NCBI GenBank assembly: GCA_008921705.1
Contig: VFFE01007486.1
Span: forward strand, 4,719,044-4,783,043
Length of the DNA: 64,000 nucleotides
Source of the DNA: Burhinus oedicnemus
Lineage: Eukaryota; Chordata; Aves; Charadriiformes; Burhinidae
Direction: 5' to 3'
A program made the position numbers and the translations under genes. Below, one piece after another: positions 49,099 to 61,055 of the stretch (the first letter of the stretch is position 1; every line of letters starts with the position of its first letter). The notes under the pieces were generated by a model, which was not told the origin of the DNA, did not search any database, and saw only the letters and a program-made list of their open reading frames with translations.

Positions 49099-51893
49099 CT
49101 AAACCATGTCCCTAAGCACCACATCTACACGACTTTTAAACACATCCAGGGATGGTGACTCAACCACCTCCCTGGGCAGCCTGTTCCAATGTTTGATAAT
49201 TCTTTCAGTGAAAAAATTCTTCCTAATGTCCAGCCAAAACCTCCCCTGGCGCAACTTGAACCCGTTTCCTCTTGTCCTATCGCTAGTTACTTGGGAGAAG
49301 AGATCAGCCCCCCTCTCACTACAACCTCCTTTCAGGTAGTTGTAGAGAGTGATAAGGTCTCCCCTCAACCTTCTCTTCTCCAGACTAAACAATCCTAATT
49401 TCTTCAGCCGCTCCTCATAAGACGTGTTCTCCAGACCCCTCACCGGCTTCATTGGCCTTCTCTGGACACGATCCAGCACCTCAGTGTCCCTCCTATACTG
49501 TGGTGCCCAAAACTGAACACAGCACTCAAGCTGCAGCCTCATCAGCGCTGAGTACAGGGGCACAATCACTTCCCTACTCCTGCTGGCCACACTAGTCTTG
49601 ATACAGGCCAAGATGCCGTTGGCCTTCTTGGCTACCTGAGCACACTGCTGGCTCATGTTCAGCCAGCTGTCCACCAGAACCCCCAGATCCTTTTCTTCCA
49701 GACAGCTTTCCAGCCACTCCTCCCCAAGCCTGTAGCGTTGCCCGGGGTTGTTGTGACCAAAGTGCAGGACCCGGGACTTGGCCTTGTTAAACCTCATGCC
49801 GTTGGCTTCAGCCCATCGATCCAGTCTGTCCAGATCTCTCTGCAAAGCCTTCCTACCCTCAAGCAGATCAACACTGCCGCTTAATTTGGTGTCATCTGCA
49901 GACTTACTGAGGGTGTACTCAAACCCCTCATCCAGATCATCAATAAAGATATTAAACAAGGCTGGCCCCAAAACTGAGCCCTGAGGAACACTGCTTGAGA
50001 CCTGCCGCCAGCTGGATTTGACACCATTCACCACAACTCTCTGGGCTCGGCCATCCAGCCAGTTTTTAACCCAGCAAAGAGTACACCTGTCTAAGCCACA
50101 GGCTACCAGTTTCTGTAGCAGAATGCTGTGGGAGACTGTGTTGAAGGCCTTACTAAAGTCCAGGTAGACAACATCCACAGCCTTTCATTCATCCACCAGG
50201 CGGGTCACCTGGTTGTAAAAGGAGATCAGGTTGGTCAAGCAGGACCTGCCTTTCGTGAACCCATGCTGGCTGGGCCTGATCCCCCTGTTGTCCTTCACAT
50301 GCCATGTGAGTGCAGTCAGGATGATCTGTTCCATGATCTTTCCTGGCACTGAGGTCAGGCTGACAGACATATAATTGCTTGGATTCTCCTTCTGGCCCTT
50401 CTTGTAGATGGGTGTCACATTGGCAAGCCTCCAGTCATCTGGGACCTCTCCCGTTGACCAAGACCACTGATAAATGATGGAGAGTGGCTTGGCAAGCTCC
50501 TCTGCCAGTTCCCTCAGCACTCTCGGGTGGATCCCATCTGGGCCCATAGACTTGTGGCTGTCCAGTTGGTGTAGCAGGTCACTGACTGCTTCCTCTTGGA
50601 TTATGGGGAGTTTATTCTGTTCTTCATCCCTGTCTTCCAGCTCAGGGGGCTGAATACCCTGAGGATGACTAGTCTTACTATTAAAGACTGAAGCAAAGGC
50701 TGCAATAAGTACCTCAGCCTTCTCCTCATCCTTATTGACAATCTTCCCCTCCGCATCCAGTAAGGGGTGAAGATTCTCCCTGGCTCTCTTTTTGTTGTTA
50801 ATGTATTTGTAAAAACCTTTTTTGTTATCACTTACGACAGTGGCCAGATTAAGTTCTAGCTGTTCTTTCGCCTTTCTGATGTTTTTTCTACATGACCTAA
50901 CTAGATCCCTGTACTCTTCTTGCATTGCCTGCCCATTCTTCCACAGGTGGTAAACTCTCCTTTTTTTTCCTGAGTCCCAGCAAGAGCTCCCTGTTCAGCC
51001 AGGCCAGTCGTCTTCCCTGCTGGTTCATCTTACAACACATGGGGACAGCCTGCTTCTGCACCTCTAAGGCTTCCTTCTTGAAGAATGTTCAGCCTTCCAG
51101 GACCCCTTTGCCCTTCAGAGCTGTCTCCCAAGGGACTCTCTTAACAAGTGTTCTGAACAGGTTGAAATCTGCCTTCCAGAAGTCTATGGTAGTGGTTTTG
51201 CTGACCCCCTTCCTTACTTCACCAAGAATTGAGAACTCTATCATTTCATGGTCGCTAAGCCCAAGACGGCCTCCAACCACCACATCACCCACCAGATCTT
51301 ATTTGTGAGCAGCAGGTCTAGCAAGGCACCTCCCCTGGTAGGCTCACTTACCAGTTGTGGCAGGAAGTTATCTTCCACACGCTCCAGGAATCACCTAGAC
51401 TGTTTCCTCTCTGCTGTGTTGTATTTCCAGCAGATGTCTGGTAAGTTGAAGTCCCCCACTAGGACAAGGGCTGGGGACTGTGAGACTTCCATCAACCGCT
51501 TGTAGAATGCTTCATCTATTGCTTCATCCTGATTGGGTGGTCTATAACAGACTCCCAACAGGATATCTGCCTTGTTGGCCTTCCCCCTCATCCTTACCCA
51601 TAAGCACTCGACCTCACCTTCACAGTCATTGAGCTCTATACGGTCAAAACACTAACATATAGAGCCACTCCACCACCTCTCCTTCCCTGCCTATCCCTTC
51701 TGAAGAGCTTATAGCCATCCATTGCAGCACTCCAGTCATAACAGTCATCCCACCATGTTTCTGTGATGGCAACTATGTCATAACTATCCTGCTTCACAAT
51801 GGCTTCCAGCTCCTCCTGTTTGTTGCCCATGCTGTGTCCATTGGTGTAGATGCACTTGAGCTGGGGTATCGATTTCTCCCCCAGCGTTGGCAT
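49099..51893 (-). pseudogene. CR1 ORF2: AP endonuclease plus reverse transcriptase, broken
   Basis: The product would nick target DNA and reverse-transcribe CR1 RNA. The endonuclease begins at 51893 (MPTLGEKSIPQLKCIYTN) and keeps ETWWDD, a Gly-rich block, GVCYRPPNQD, LVGDFNLPD and SDHEMIEFSIL (about 51227-51259). It is split by at least three frame changes, around 51600, 51300 and between 51260 and 50925, and a stop follows ERKQSR near 51391. The RT is then open from 50925 to 49099 (about 605 codons) except for one in-frame TGA at 50185-50187, where other CR1s have a Gly codon before [14 protein letters not shown]. Motif A (YLDFSKAF) and [19 protein letters not shown] are intact. Motif C reads SADD, keeping both catalytic Asp but with Ser for the usual Phe/Tyr (about 49900). 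Confidence 0.95.
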
Positions 51894-51948
51894 GCTGCCC
51901 TAGCCTCATCTCTAACAAGCTTGATTGTATCCCCTTCCCCCTTCATAC

Positions 51949-53038
51949 CTAGTTTAAAGCCCTCTCAATGAGCCCTGCCATCTCATGAGCAAGGATCCTT
52001 TTCCCTCTTCAAGACAGCTGAATTTCATCTGTCGCCAGGAGGCCCGGTGCCATGTAAACCTCCCCATGATCAAAAAAACCCAAAATTCCACTGGTGGCAC
52101 CAGCCTCTCAACCATGTGTTTAAAAGGTGTGTTTTCCTGTTCCTCTTAGTGTCCTCCCCTGCCACCGAAGGGACTGAGGAAAACACTACCTGTGCTCCTG
52201 ATCCCTTGACCAGTCGCCCTGGTGCCCTGAAGTCCTTTTTAATTGCTTTTGGACTACTGACTGCAACCTCATCACTGCCCACTTGCACAACCAGGAGCAG
52301 ATAATAATCAGAGGGCCGTACCAGACCAGGGAGTTTCCTAGTGATATCCCTAACCCAGGCCCCAGCGAGGCAGCAGACTTCCCTGTGAGATGGATCTGGT
52401 CGGCATATGGGGCCCTCTGTTCTTCTCAGAAGGGAATCACCTACAACAATTACCCTCCTTTTTCTCTTAACAGAAGCAGTCCTAATGCGTGGGACTGACC
52501 GACTCACCCTGGGCAACCCCCTGGAACAATCTTCATCTGTTTGCTCACTTGCCTGGCCCTCAATTTCCAGAGCTCCATACCCATTACGTAAGGGCAACTG
52601 GGAAGGTGAGGGAGGCTGGGAGGGGACTCGCCTGCGTCTCCGAGCAGGGACCTGTTTCCAATCCCCCCCGTCTCTTAGTTCCCCTCCGCCTGCCTGGTGG
52701 CAAGAGGGGAGAGGATCCTTTACTTCTTGTGGGCCCTCTGTCTGCTGCCTTGGCCTCAAGGTGTGGCTCCACCAGTCTATCTCCCTCTCAGACTCTCTGA
52801 TACTCCTGAGCCTGTCTGCTTCCTCCCTCAGCTCATTCACCTGGTCACACCGCACACAGGTGGTGTCTCTGCTGTCCTCCAGTGCGAGTGACAGGCACAG
52901 GCACTCCATGCAGCCAGAGACCTGCACGGCTGCATGTTTTTCTACAGACTCCATCTGGGTCACCACATTCCTTCTCGCAAGGGATTTCGGACGAGTGGTA
53001 ACCATGGCTAGGTCCTCTCCTGAGAGGGCAACGGCCAC
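51949..53038 (-). pseudogene. CR1 ORF1: CxxC, coiled coil and SGNH-esterase-like domain, broken
   Basis: ORF1 of CR1-type LINEs is reported to combine a PHD-like zinc-binding region and an esterase. Here the frame from 53038 is open for 322 residues. Cysteines at 43, 46, 61 and 64 form two CxxC pairs, followed by a charged, coiled-coil-like stretch (about 65-87), a Pro/Arg-rich linker, and an SGNH-like fold starting RVIVVGDSLLR with GDS at 200-202. The block expected as GTND reads GSDE (254-257). A T7 run at about 52072-52078 shifts the frame and ends it at 52070. The continuing sequence reaches the last block, which reads DEIQLS where the family has DxxHLS, so the catalytic His is Gln. A TGA follows, then a probable native TAG at 51949-51951. 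It lies upstream of ORF2 with a gap of about 55 bases. Confidence 0.9.
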
Positions 53039-53342
53039 TGCTCCAGTCGCGTTTGCCTCTTGAGCCAGGAGGGGGACCAGTTACCACCAGTTGAACTTAC
53101 CTTGCTGAGTGCTGCCTGAGTTCCTCGGTGCATGGCAGCCAGTCACCCTTCCCCAGTGCGGACTTACCTGCACTGGAGTTGGTCTCCTCGGCGAGTGACC
53201 GTTAGCGCGTTTACAGAACGTTTAGAACTGCCGCGGGTGGTGCCGGCTTCGCCGCTGCCACGTCAGCAGCCCTCCCCCAAGCTGCCGGTGCCGGCACGAG
53301 CTAGCCGCTTCTCCAGGCTTCGAGAGCCCCAAAGGCTGTTTA
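53039..53342 (-). promoter_or_regulatory. CpG-rich 5' region of the CR1 (putative internal promoter)
   Basis: About 300 bases upstream of ORF1 are GC-rich and contain many CpG dinucleotides, for example near 53190-53305, in sharp contrast to the AT-rich flank beyond 53342. In full-length CR1 this is the 5' untranslated region expected to carry the internal promoter. No individual binding site was assigned. Confidence 0.6.
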
Positions 53343-54759
53343 GTAAGTAAATATTTAAGAAATTAAAAGTACTATTGCAAGGTCTTTTGCACTGTCAAGC
53401 TACAACAAATGGGGCTTGGCAATATCCAGCTGAATGCTAAGTTACTGGAAAGATGCAACAAGAATGCTATTACAGTTGTCCTGCCGTGAAAGAGGATGGT
53501 GATGTGGTAGATTTTTGTTGGGTACGTTGAAGATTCTTTCAAAATGTAGCTTCTCTGTTGTGTTAGGTTCCCTATGGTTGGAAGAAAGAAAGAAATGTGA
53601 AAGTGAAGTATGACAGTGTCTCTGCTGGATGGTGGTAAGGTCGTTCTTTCAAAAAAGCAAGAGAGCTGCGGTAGGCTGCTGACTTGTGCAAGTGCATGTG
53701 TTGCAGAGGGAGGAACGCAGAGAATGCAGTTCCTTGTGGCCTCACTCAAGTGTTGCTTTTTGGGTGTGAGGGGTTGTTTTTAGTAGGGAGAGAAGCTGAA
53801 TGTTGATGTGGTTTATGATTTATCTCAAGTACTCAAAACACCCAAACCCCTGGATTGTTTAGGCACTAAATCTTTGATGTACTTTACAAATGCTAAAGGA
53901 AAGCATTGAGTAAACCATGAGACCACAAATGTAAAGATAAATTTGGGCTATTTCTGTGTCTTAGCTTTAGCCAACTTGTCTTAATCTGTTTTATTTTATT
54001 TTAATGCACAAAAACAAAGGGAGAGGTCTCGGTTTTCTCCAAATACTATTGCTAAAAGTGGAAATTCTTTATGTTTAAAGGAGCTTACTAAATCAGGACA
54101 CTGAGATTGTGTTAATTCTTTCAGAGTTCCTTTTACATGTGGTGTTAAACATTTTGTATTAGAAAAAAGTCATGGCTTAGCAGTGAAACTGTAATTTGAA
54201 ATAAACGCCAGAGAACCAGATGTTACCTGAAACGAAGAAGCATACAGTGCACATATGAGAATACATTTACAAATGTGGCTTTGAGGCAAAAATTAAACAT
54301 ATTAATTAAAAATTATGTATGTCATTTTTAGTTCTCTTCTGTCTCTCATTACCCTTGGTTACTTTCACTTGTATGGAGTGATTATAAAATACTAATATTT
54401 TGTTAGATAGCATCCCCTATTCATGTACAGATGCATAAACGCCTGCATAAAAATTCCTGTCTGTTGACTCCAAAGTCAGCTAGATCAAGTCTGTTAGGTA
54501 ACTTGACTAATGATATATACAGCTAACTTATTCTTCCATCCTCACTAATGCAGAATGGTTTTGCATTTTATTAACTTCAGTTCAAAGCAGCGAGAAAAAC
54601 TACTCTTAAGTAGATTTTTGGTTCTTTTTGATCCCCCCCCCCAAATAAGCACAGATTATTACTCCTTGGATGTTGTATGTAGTATCTTATTATGGCTCTA
54701 GGTATTGAACATCTGGTTTGAAACACTAATAATCCTTCAAAACTGGTGTAGCACTTCTT

Positions 54760-54776
54760 TTATTATTATTATTATT
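54760..54776 (+). repeat. (ATT)n microsatellite
   Basis: About five to six ATT units followed by TTAAA. Confidence 0.85.
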
Positions 54777-54922
54777 TTAAACAAACAAAAGGAAAAACTG
54801 TGATGGTAAACTGAATTATGAGCCCACAGAGTTGGGTACTGCTGTAAGAAGTGGGAGGGAATAACAGAACTAGCTAGTTGACTAACCACTTCCCTTCATT
54901 GTTGCTTTTAATATCAGAACAG

Positions 54923-54982
54923 CCTTGCTAGCTTTCTAAACCACCATGAGTTACATAAACGAGACCATGTACGCTCTAGCTG
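54923..54982 (+). other. First-coding-exon-like segment with strong start and donor
   Basis: An acceptor-like cagaacag after a pyrimidine-rich stretch precedes 60 bases ending GCTG|gtaagt, one of the better donors in the window. Inside, ATG at 54946-54948 sits in an ACCACCATGA context close to the vertebrate optimum, with an in-frame TAA just upstream. It would encode MSYINETMYALA before the split codon. This layout suits a 5' exon holding the translation start, possibly of an alternative isoform. The gene is not recognised and no downstream exon with matching phase was identified, so it remains a candidate. Confidence 0.25.
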
Positions 54983-57900
54983 GTAAGTTCCTTTCATTTA
55001 AGATCAAAACTGAAAAATGAATTGGAAGTGATCCTCAGTGATTAAAATTTGAATAAGATGTATTGCTTTGTGTTATTTTTCCATAATTGTGAGGGAAAAA
55101 AAAAAAAACGATCCTGTGTGTTGTTCATAGTAAACAAATCTAGACAGTTACATTCCTGCCTTAGCAACAAACTTCATGCAGGGTCAGAAGGGTATATTCC
55201 CTTGGCAAATTATAAGCGAACTACCAAAATAATAGTAATAGCTGAAAAACCAATGCAAGTCCATAACTTCTGAAAGGTGGTTTAATTGATGTCTTTTGAA
55301 TGAGTTAAAAAAAGAACTTCCATGTCTCTCCCAAGTACTTTATGTTATGCTGTCCTGTCCTTCACAAGCTGAAGCTATCTATGTTGGTTGCTACTACTAC
55401 TTGGTGGTTGGAAAATTCTTGTTTCATGGTTTCTGTTGCAGGTCCTGTTAATAATAATTATCATTAAAAATCCTAAATAATAGGCTAAATAAATAAGCAA
55501 AAACTTTTCAGTAGTTTCACTTCTAAATACACTAGATAACCTGAAGTGAAGTAGTTTTACAGTGGAGATGTATAGTTAAGGCTCAAATAAGCTGGTTTGA
55601 TGCTTGCTGTGCTCAAAAAAACTGCTGACCAACCATAAAATCTGTATGAAGCTCAAGCCTGGTGTCTTGGCAGCAGTACAATTGGAGGTTCTAGCCTGTT
55701 TTTACTGGTCTGAATGGGAGTTAGATTTGATTTTTAGTATGCAGCCAAAAGTTGTAATAGGGGTTTCAGCTGTTATGGCTATTTCTTTTTGTCTTATTGA
55801 TAATATGTCTGTGATGTGGCTAAATATACCCAAAAACTAGGGAAGGGCGCATCAGTTAAAAATCTAGCATTGTTCATTTAGTGGGATGTGCTAACTTCTG
55901 TTGTCAGTATATTTCTTTACTTAATGGCTGTATTTGAAATGTATTAGCAGCTTTTTAATGATAATTTTTCTAGCAAAAAAACCCCAACCCCCAAACACAA
56001 AACAGAAAAATAACCCTGGTAATGGGTGCTTTTCCTAAGGGAAGGCATCATTAAAAAGCTGACAGTACGTTTTAGGTTCTTCATTCAACACATCATGTCA
56101 ACACCTTAATTAATTTTATTTTATTGCAAGCTGCCTATTCACAGTGATACTTTATAGTTTCTACAACTTGTATTTGCAAAGTGACGTCTATGTTTTCTGT
56201 TCATATTTGGATATTTACTTTTGAAAGACAAAAACATTAAGCCAAATGTTTCGGGAATTTCATGCAGTTGATAAAAATAAGGTTTTGAAATTACTATAGT
56301 TTTATTTATATTCTCATACTGAAAAATGGTAGAAGTAATTCCATTTGAACCTCGCACAAGGAAACATGGTGGACCGTGGAAGGTTCAGCTAGGAGACACT
56401 TTGTGCTTGCCAGCCACTCTTGCCCTAAAATACAGGTGTACTGTAATGAAAAGGCTTTCACGTAACTTACCTTTAATACCAGTGTTTTTGGAGAGCCATC
56501 AAGTAAAACATCCAGTAAGTCCTGTAAGGAAAAAAAAAAAAAAAGAAAAAAGTAACAGTAGTGAGTAAGTTACAGAGTAATAATAGCTGCAGAATGTGTT
56601 GCTTTTTGAGGCCATCCATATCCCTCATCTGAGCAACATGAAGGTAATTAGAAAGTAATTTGTTCTTACTGAAGTGACAAACAAAATAAGCTTGTTTTGC
56701 AGAGATCTTAACCCTTAATATTGCCCTCTGCTTCTTTACACCAAAGTTTATTATTGTTATTCTTTTACCAAGTTCCCCAGCTACAGAAGATACTCCTGGA
56801 ATTCTTCAAATTTTTCCCTCATTCACGTCACCTTCAAATTTCACCCCTTCAGTCTTTCGTTACATTGCAGTGTCTGATGCTGGATCCTCGGCAAATCTAC
56901 ATTGTTCTTAAGTTTTGGTGGACTTGTGACAAGATAGACGTGAATGAGGGATTTGGTCAATGCTATTTTCATTTGCAACTGAACTGGAATTATGCAAATA
57001 CCGAATCATCTCACCTTTCATTAAAGCAAACATGCCAATGAAACAGAACTAGCCTTATCCTTTACCCCCCTCCACCTAGACCCCTGAGCAATGCAACTAA
57101 AGCAGACTGCTCTCTGAGATCTCTGGGAGAAGCTCCTGGGTGTTCTCCCTGATGCCTAGCGAAGGCAGCCCCAAAGTGGGAGCACTAGTAAAATTCTCTT
57201 TTTTCTCTCCCAGCAGCTGTTTTTGGGAACCTAACATGTCAGAACTGGCAGAAATCATTCTATGAATTCAAAAGTTATTGTGATGAGGGCCTAACGGATA
57301 AGTTTCATTTCCTTAGGAAACTAGGCTAAAAATAAGTTTTCAGCTCTTCTGTGTGCAGAGGAAAATTTTTTTAAATGTTAGTACCAAATTTATTGCAAAA
57401 TGTGAGGCAAAAAGTGTTTGTTTTAAAAATACAACATTTTAGCCAAGTAGTGTGGGGGACCTGTTGTTTAATTTTTAAAGTACTGAATTGTCAATTCTTT
57501 TTCTTCTTCTCTCTAGCAGCCAGATATGCTTAGTGCTGTTCCTGAGGCCATCTCTTTTTGGTCTTAGAAATACAGTATTTCATCTCAAAGCAATTGTTAT
57601 ATTATCCATTCCAAAATCTGTGGTGTTAATAGTCATAACAAGTGTAGACTCACTGTTCATATTAAATCTTCAATTAACTATCACTGAAATTAATAAACTT
57701 TATTGGATTCTGAATATTGGGTGGGGAGGAATTCTTTCAAGCCAAGAAACCTACTTTCGTAAGATCTGTCTCCAAGTACAGCTTGCTGTTAGACAGTTTT
57801 CCTCCTCCAGTTCTTTTTTTTTTTTTTTTTTCTCTTGGAGTTAGTTGTAAGTGAAAGGGTGTGCAAACAAATGTAAAATAATTCCAGGATGACTTTTTCT

Positions 57901-60900
57901 GTGACATTTCTGTGCTACGTGGTGTTAAAGTTACAGAAAAGGTTGCTGCACAACCCCCACCCCCTCCCAAATACATTTTTCCAGTTTAAAACAGTATCGT
58001 TTCTGTATCCATAACATAGGCAAAATAAATAATGTTACAAAAAGAGAGGTCACGTCTTAAACTTCTGACTAGCAAATAGGTAGCACTCAAAGTAGTCTTG
58101 AGTTACTAGTTGTTTTTTTGTTTTAACACGTTAAATGTAATGCAAGTCAGCATACTGTATATGACGACTGCTCCAAGTGGGAGGGTACGTAGGATATTTT
58201 AAATAATGTTCCTAAAATTTGACCGCATAATACTTCTGTAGGTGGGAGGAGGTCAGAAGGAGGAATGGTGAGGGAGGGTCTTTAATACTGCACTATCTAT
58301 GTAACTGTTTCTGGAGGCATGTGGAAGAGATGAAGGGATCTAGGATTTCACAGTTTATAGGAGAAGATACTTAGGAGCTCCATCAGAATGTCTCTGTGGC
58401 AATTGCACATTCCTTTGCTTCATCTGTCTGTAATCTCCCTACCTGTCATAGGAATTTGGAAGGTCCAGCCGGCATTTGTCATCTTCTGTAGTTACTGTGG
58501 ATAGCAAATGACATGTGGGCCATGATTAGAATTTTATATGATTTCCATGGTGCACTCCCACCTTCAGTGTCTGATCGCTTATAGGAAATGTAACTTCCGT
58601 CATGTTTAGAATAAAGGTGGAGTTTGATATTTCCCAGCATGTTTTTGTATCCAAAAGGAAGATTGTAGTTATGAAGCTCAATTGAGTCAGATTTGGAGGG
58701 TTTGTAGCTTGTAGGAAGTTGTAGCATTTTAAAGCTTCTATGAACCTTCAAAGTTGCTTCCTCTGTATCTCAGATAATGTCAGCACATCGTTCTGGCAGT
58801 GTAAGTTTCAGGAGTTAATACAGAATTTTCAATAATACCATTCACTGAGTAGAATGATAGATTTTATTGATCTGGTTTTCTACCCAGTGTTGGTGGAAGA
58901 TGAAATGGAACAGAATTAGTTTGACTAGTATACAGGAATTCTGTAGGAACAGAGTTAAAATTGTCAAATAATGACTTGAGACTATTTTAATAGAGGTTGG
59001 AAAACATTTGTCCTATTTGAGTTTCTGTCTAGAATGGCACCTTGTGTCATAAATATTGGTAAGTCATTTTATTCTCAATCATAATTTTTTCATCTAATAT
59101 TCTTGTAAGAGGTATGATCATTGCATGTCTGTATTTGAAAGCAGGAGAATGTACAACTTGTTGAGAAAGCTGAAAACCCCCTATATTTACAGTTGGATTT
59201 GATATCCTATTGCGGTGAAATAGCAGATACTGACAGTTATTATCACTCTGACCGCTCTAGTGCTGTTACACTTTTAAAATTATGCTCAGCTCACTAATTT
59301 GATACTCTTAACCAAGGCTGTTACTAGAGCTCTCTTATTTCATTATTTATAATTACTTTTGGCTTTGTAAATGAAAACAATCCTGCTGTTGATTCTGTAA
59401 TTTATAATCCTGGTAATTGTAGATTTTCATTAACTTAGTTGTCAAATCTTTGTCATGCAAAAGATTGTTATTGCTGCTGTTTAAGAAATTGTTGTACAAC
59501 TCGGGATTTCTTTTTCTTTCTTTCATGTGGGAACTATTTGCAAGTTCTATGCATTTTGTACAAATAAGACACAAAGATTGCAGGACTTAATACATTTCAT
59601 ACAGCAGAAAATACTCACTGAATAAGTAATTTGGAAATAAATAGTACAATTTGAGTAACTGTGAACAGCACGATTCATTGGTATTATGATTCCAGTTCCT
59701 TTCACATCTGTCTTCATAGGGAAAGGAGTGAAGAAGAAGAGGTCCATAACCAAACTATTTTAGGAAGATGAACACAGTATTTAATAATAAACAAAATTCT
59801 GAATTTTAAGATGTAAGGTCATAAGCATGTTTTGGAGTTCGCAACCATTTTTTCTTCTCTCACAGATTTCTGTTTGCAGATATTCTAGCAAGATTGCTAG
59901 CTTAGTCTAACATGATGATTTGAAAGGATGAACTTTTATATCAAAACGTATAGCAAAGTGGGAGTAAAGTTTTGAAGTTATGCCAGGAGAATCTTTGACT
60001 GACAGATGATTTTTTCTTACAGATTTTTTTCCCTGTTGTAGTGTTTTCCCAGACTGTGAAGAAGATTTTAGACTGTGTGAACCAGATTTATCCTTTTATG
60101 TACTCACTTACTCTGAACTGCTGCATTTAGAAATGTTACATACAGTTGAATGCTGTTTAATAATAAATTGGCGCAAATTCTAAAGAATATAATGTCTTCT
60201 CAGACATGTATTTGTCTGAAAAGGCCATGCAATAGTTCCTTAATGAATATTTATGGTTTATAACCAATACCTTCTCTCTCTAATGTCATGCATGTCTACT
60301 AAGAATACTCAGTGTGGAGACTGAATTAGGAGAGCTACTTTATTTTCCATGAAGGCATGACGAAACTTGGAGTATGTCTGCTGAAGACTGTTCTTCCTTA
60401 AGTTAGTTATTTGCTAATTAACTTAGGTTATTTTTCATGCTTGAATACATACTTGTAGACCAGAACAAATGTGTGAAAGCCTACATACTATTTTACAAAA
60501 CCATGTTTGATGCCTTGAATTAACTCACAATAACTTAACTTGAGGGAGGAATTATGGAATCATTCCAGAATTTGACTCAGGCTTAAAAATGACATTTTAT
60601 GTTGTTACTGTGTGACTCTTAAACACATAGCCAATAGTCAGGTATAGCCTACAGGTTATGTATGTGAAGAAAATAAACAAACCAAACCTTCACTTGGACA
60701 GTAATGTTGTGTTGTGTATGTAGGTAGGATCCTGGCATTTTTGACGAACCCTCTTCCTTTTGAGTACTCTTCACTGTGATAATCTGTTCCTTCTGCAAGA
60801 TACCATCCTAGACTCTGTCTTTGGTTTTATGTGATTATATGAGGATCTTGGTTATCTACTATTTTATTTGCAAGGAATTACATTAACAGGGATGCAGGCT

Positions 60901-61013
60901 ATATGCATGCAAGTATAGTATTTTACTACATTCTGCAGTAGCAGACAGTAGCAGCTATTTTCTTGTCCAGAATTTTTCTTTATTCCCATATAAACCTAAA
61001 ATACCCCTCCATC

Positions 61014-61055
61014 ATTATAGACCAAACCCTCCAAATTATAGACCAAAAAACCCCT
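61014..61055 (+). repeat. 21-base tandem duplication
   Basis: ATTATAGACCAAA occurs at 61014-61026 and again at 61035-61047, 21 bases apart, with similar C/A-rich sequence following each copy. About two units in total. Confidence 0.8.

Larger units (their letters stand above)
49012..53342 (-). mobile_element. Near-full-length CR1 LINE (about 4.3 kb)
   Basis: The whole CR1 layout is visible on the minus strand: a CpG-rich 5' region (about 53040-53342), ORF1 (53038 to about 51949), ORF2 with endonuclease then reverse transcriptase (51893 to 49099), a very short 3' tail, and the CR1-type terminus. On the plus strand that terminus reads 'cataaaatcatagaattg' followed by 'tttaggttggaaaagacc', reflecting the 8-base ATTCTATG-like terminal repeats. 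Most CR1 copies are severely 5'-truncated, so this length is unusual. Frameshifts and stops in both ORFs show it is not autonomous. I see no clear target-site duplication, as usual for CR1. The 5' border is judged from the drop in GC and CpG content. Confidence 0.95.

Noticed and set aside
52407..53063. 218-codon plus-strand open frame over the CR1 ORF1
   Set aside because: It is antisense to the CR1 ORF1 coding sequence, which has clear family motifs. The plus frame is a shadow.
56721..57844. Open frames of 106 and 118 codons as genes
   Set aside because: Translations are hydrophobic or mixed without motif, one ends in a Ser/Phe run from a T tract, and chance frames of this length are expected in a 64 kb window.
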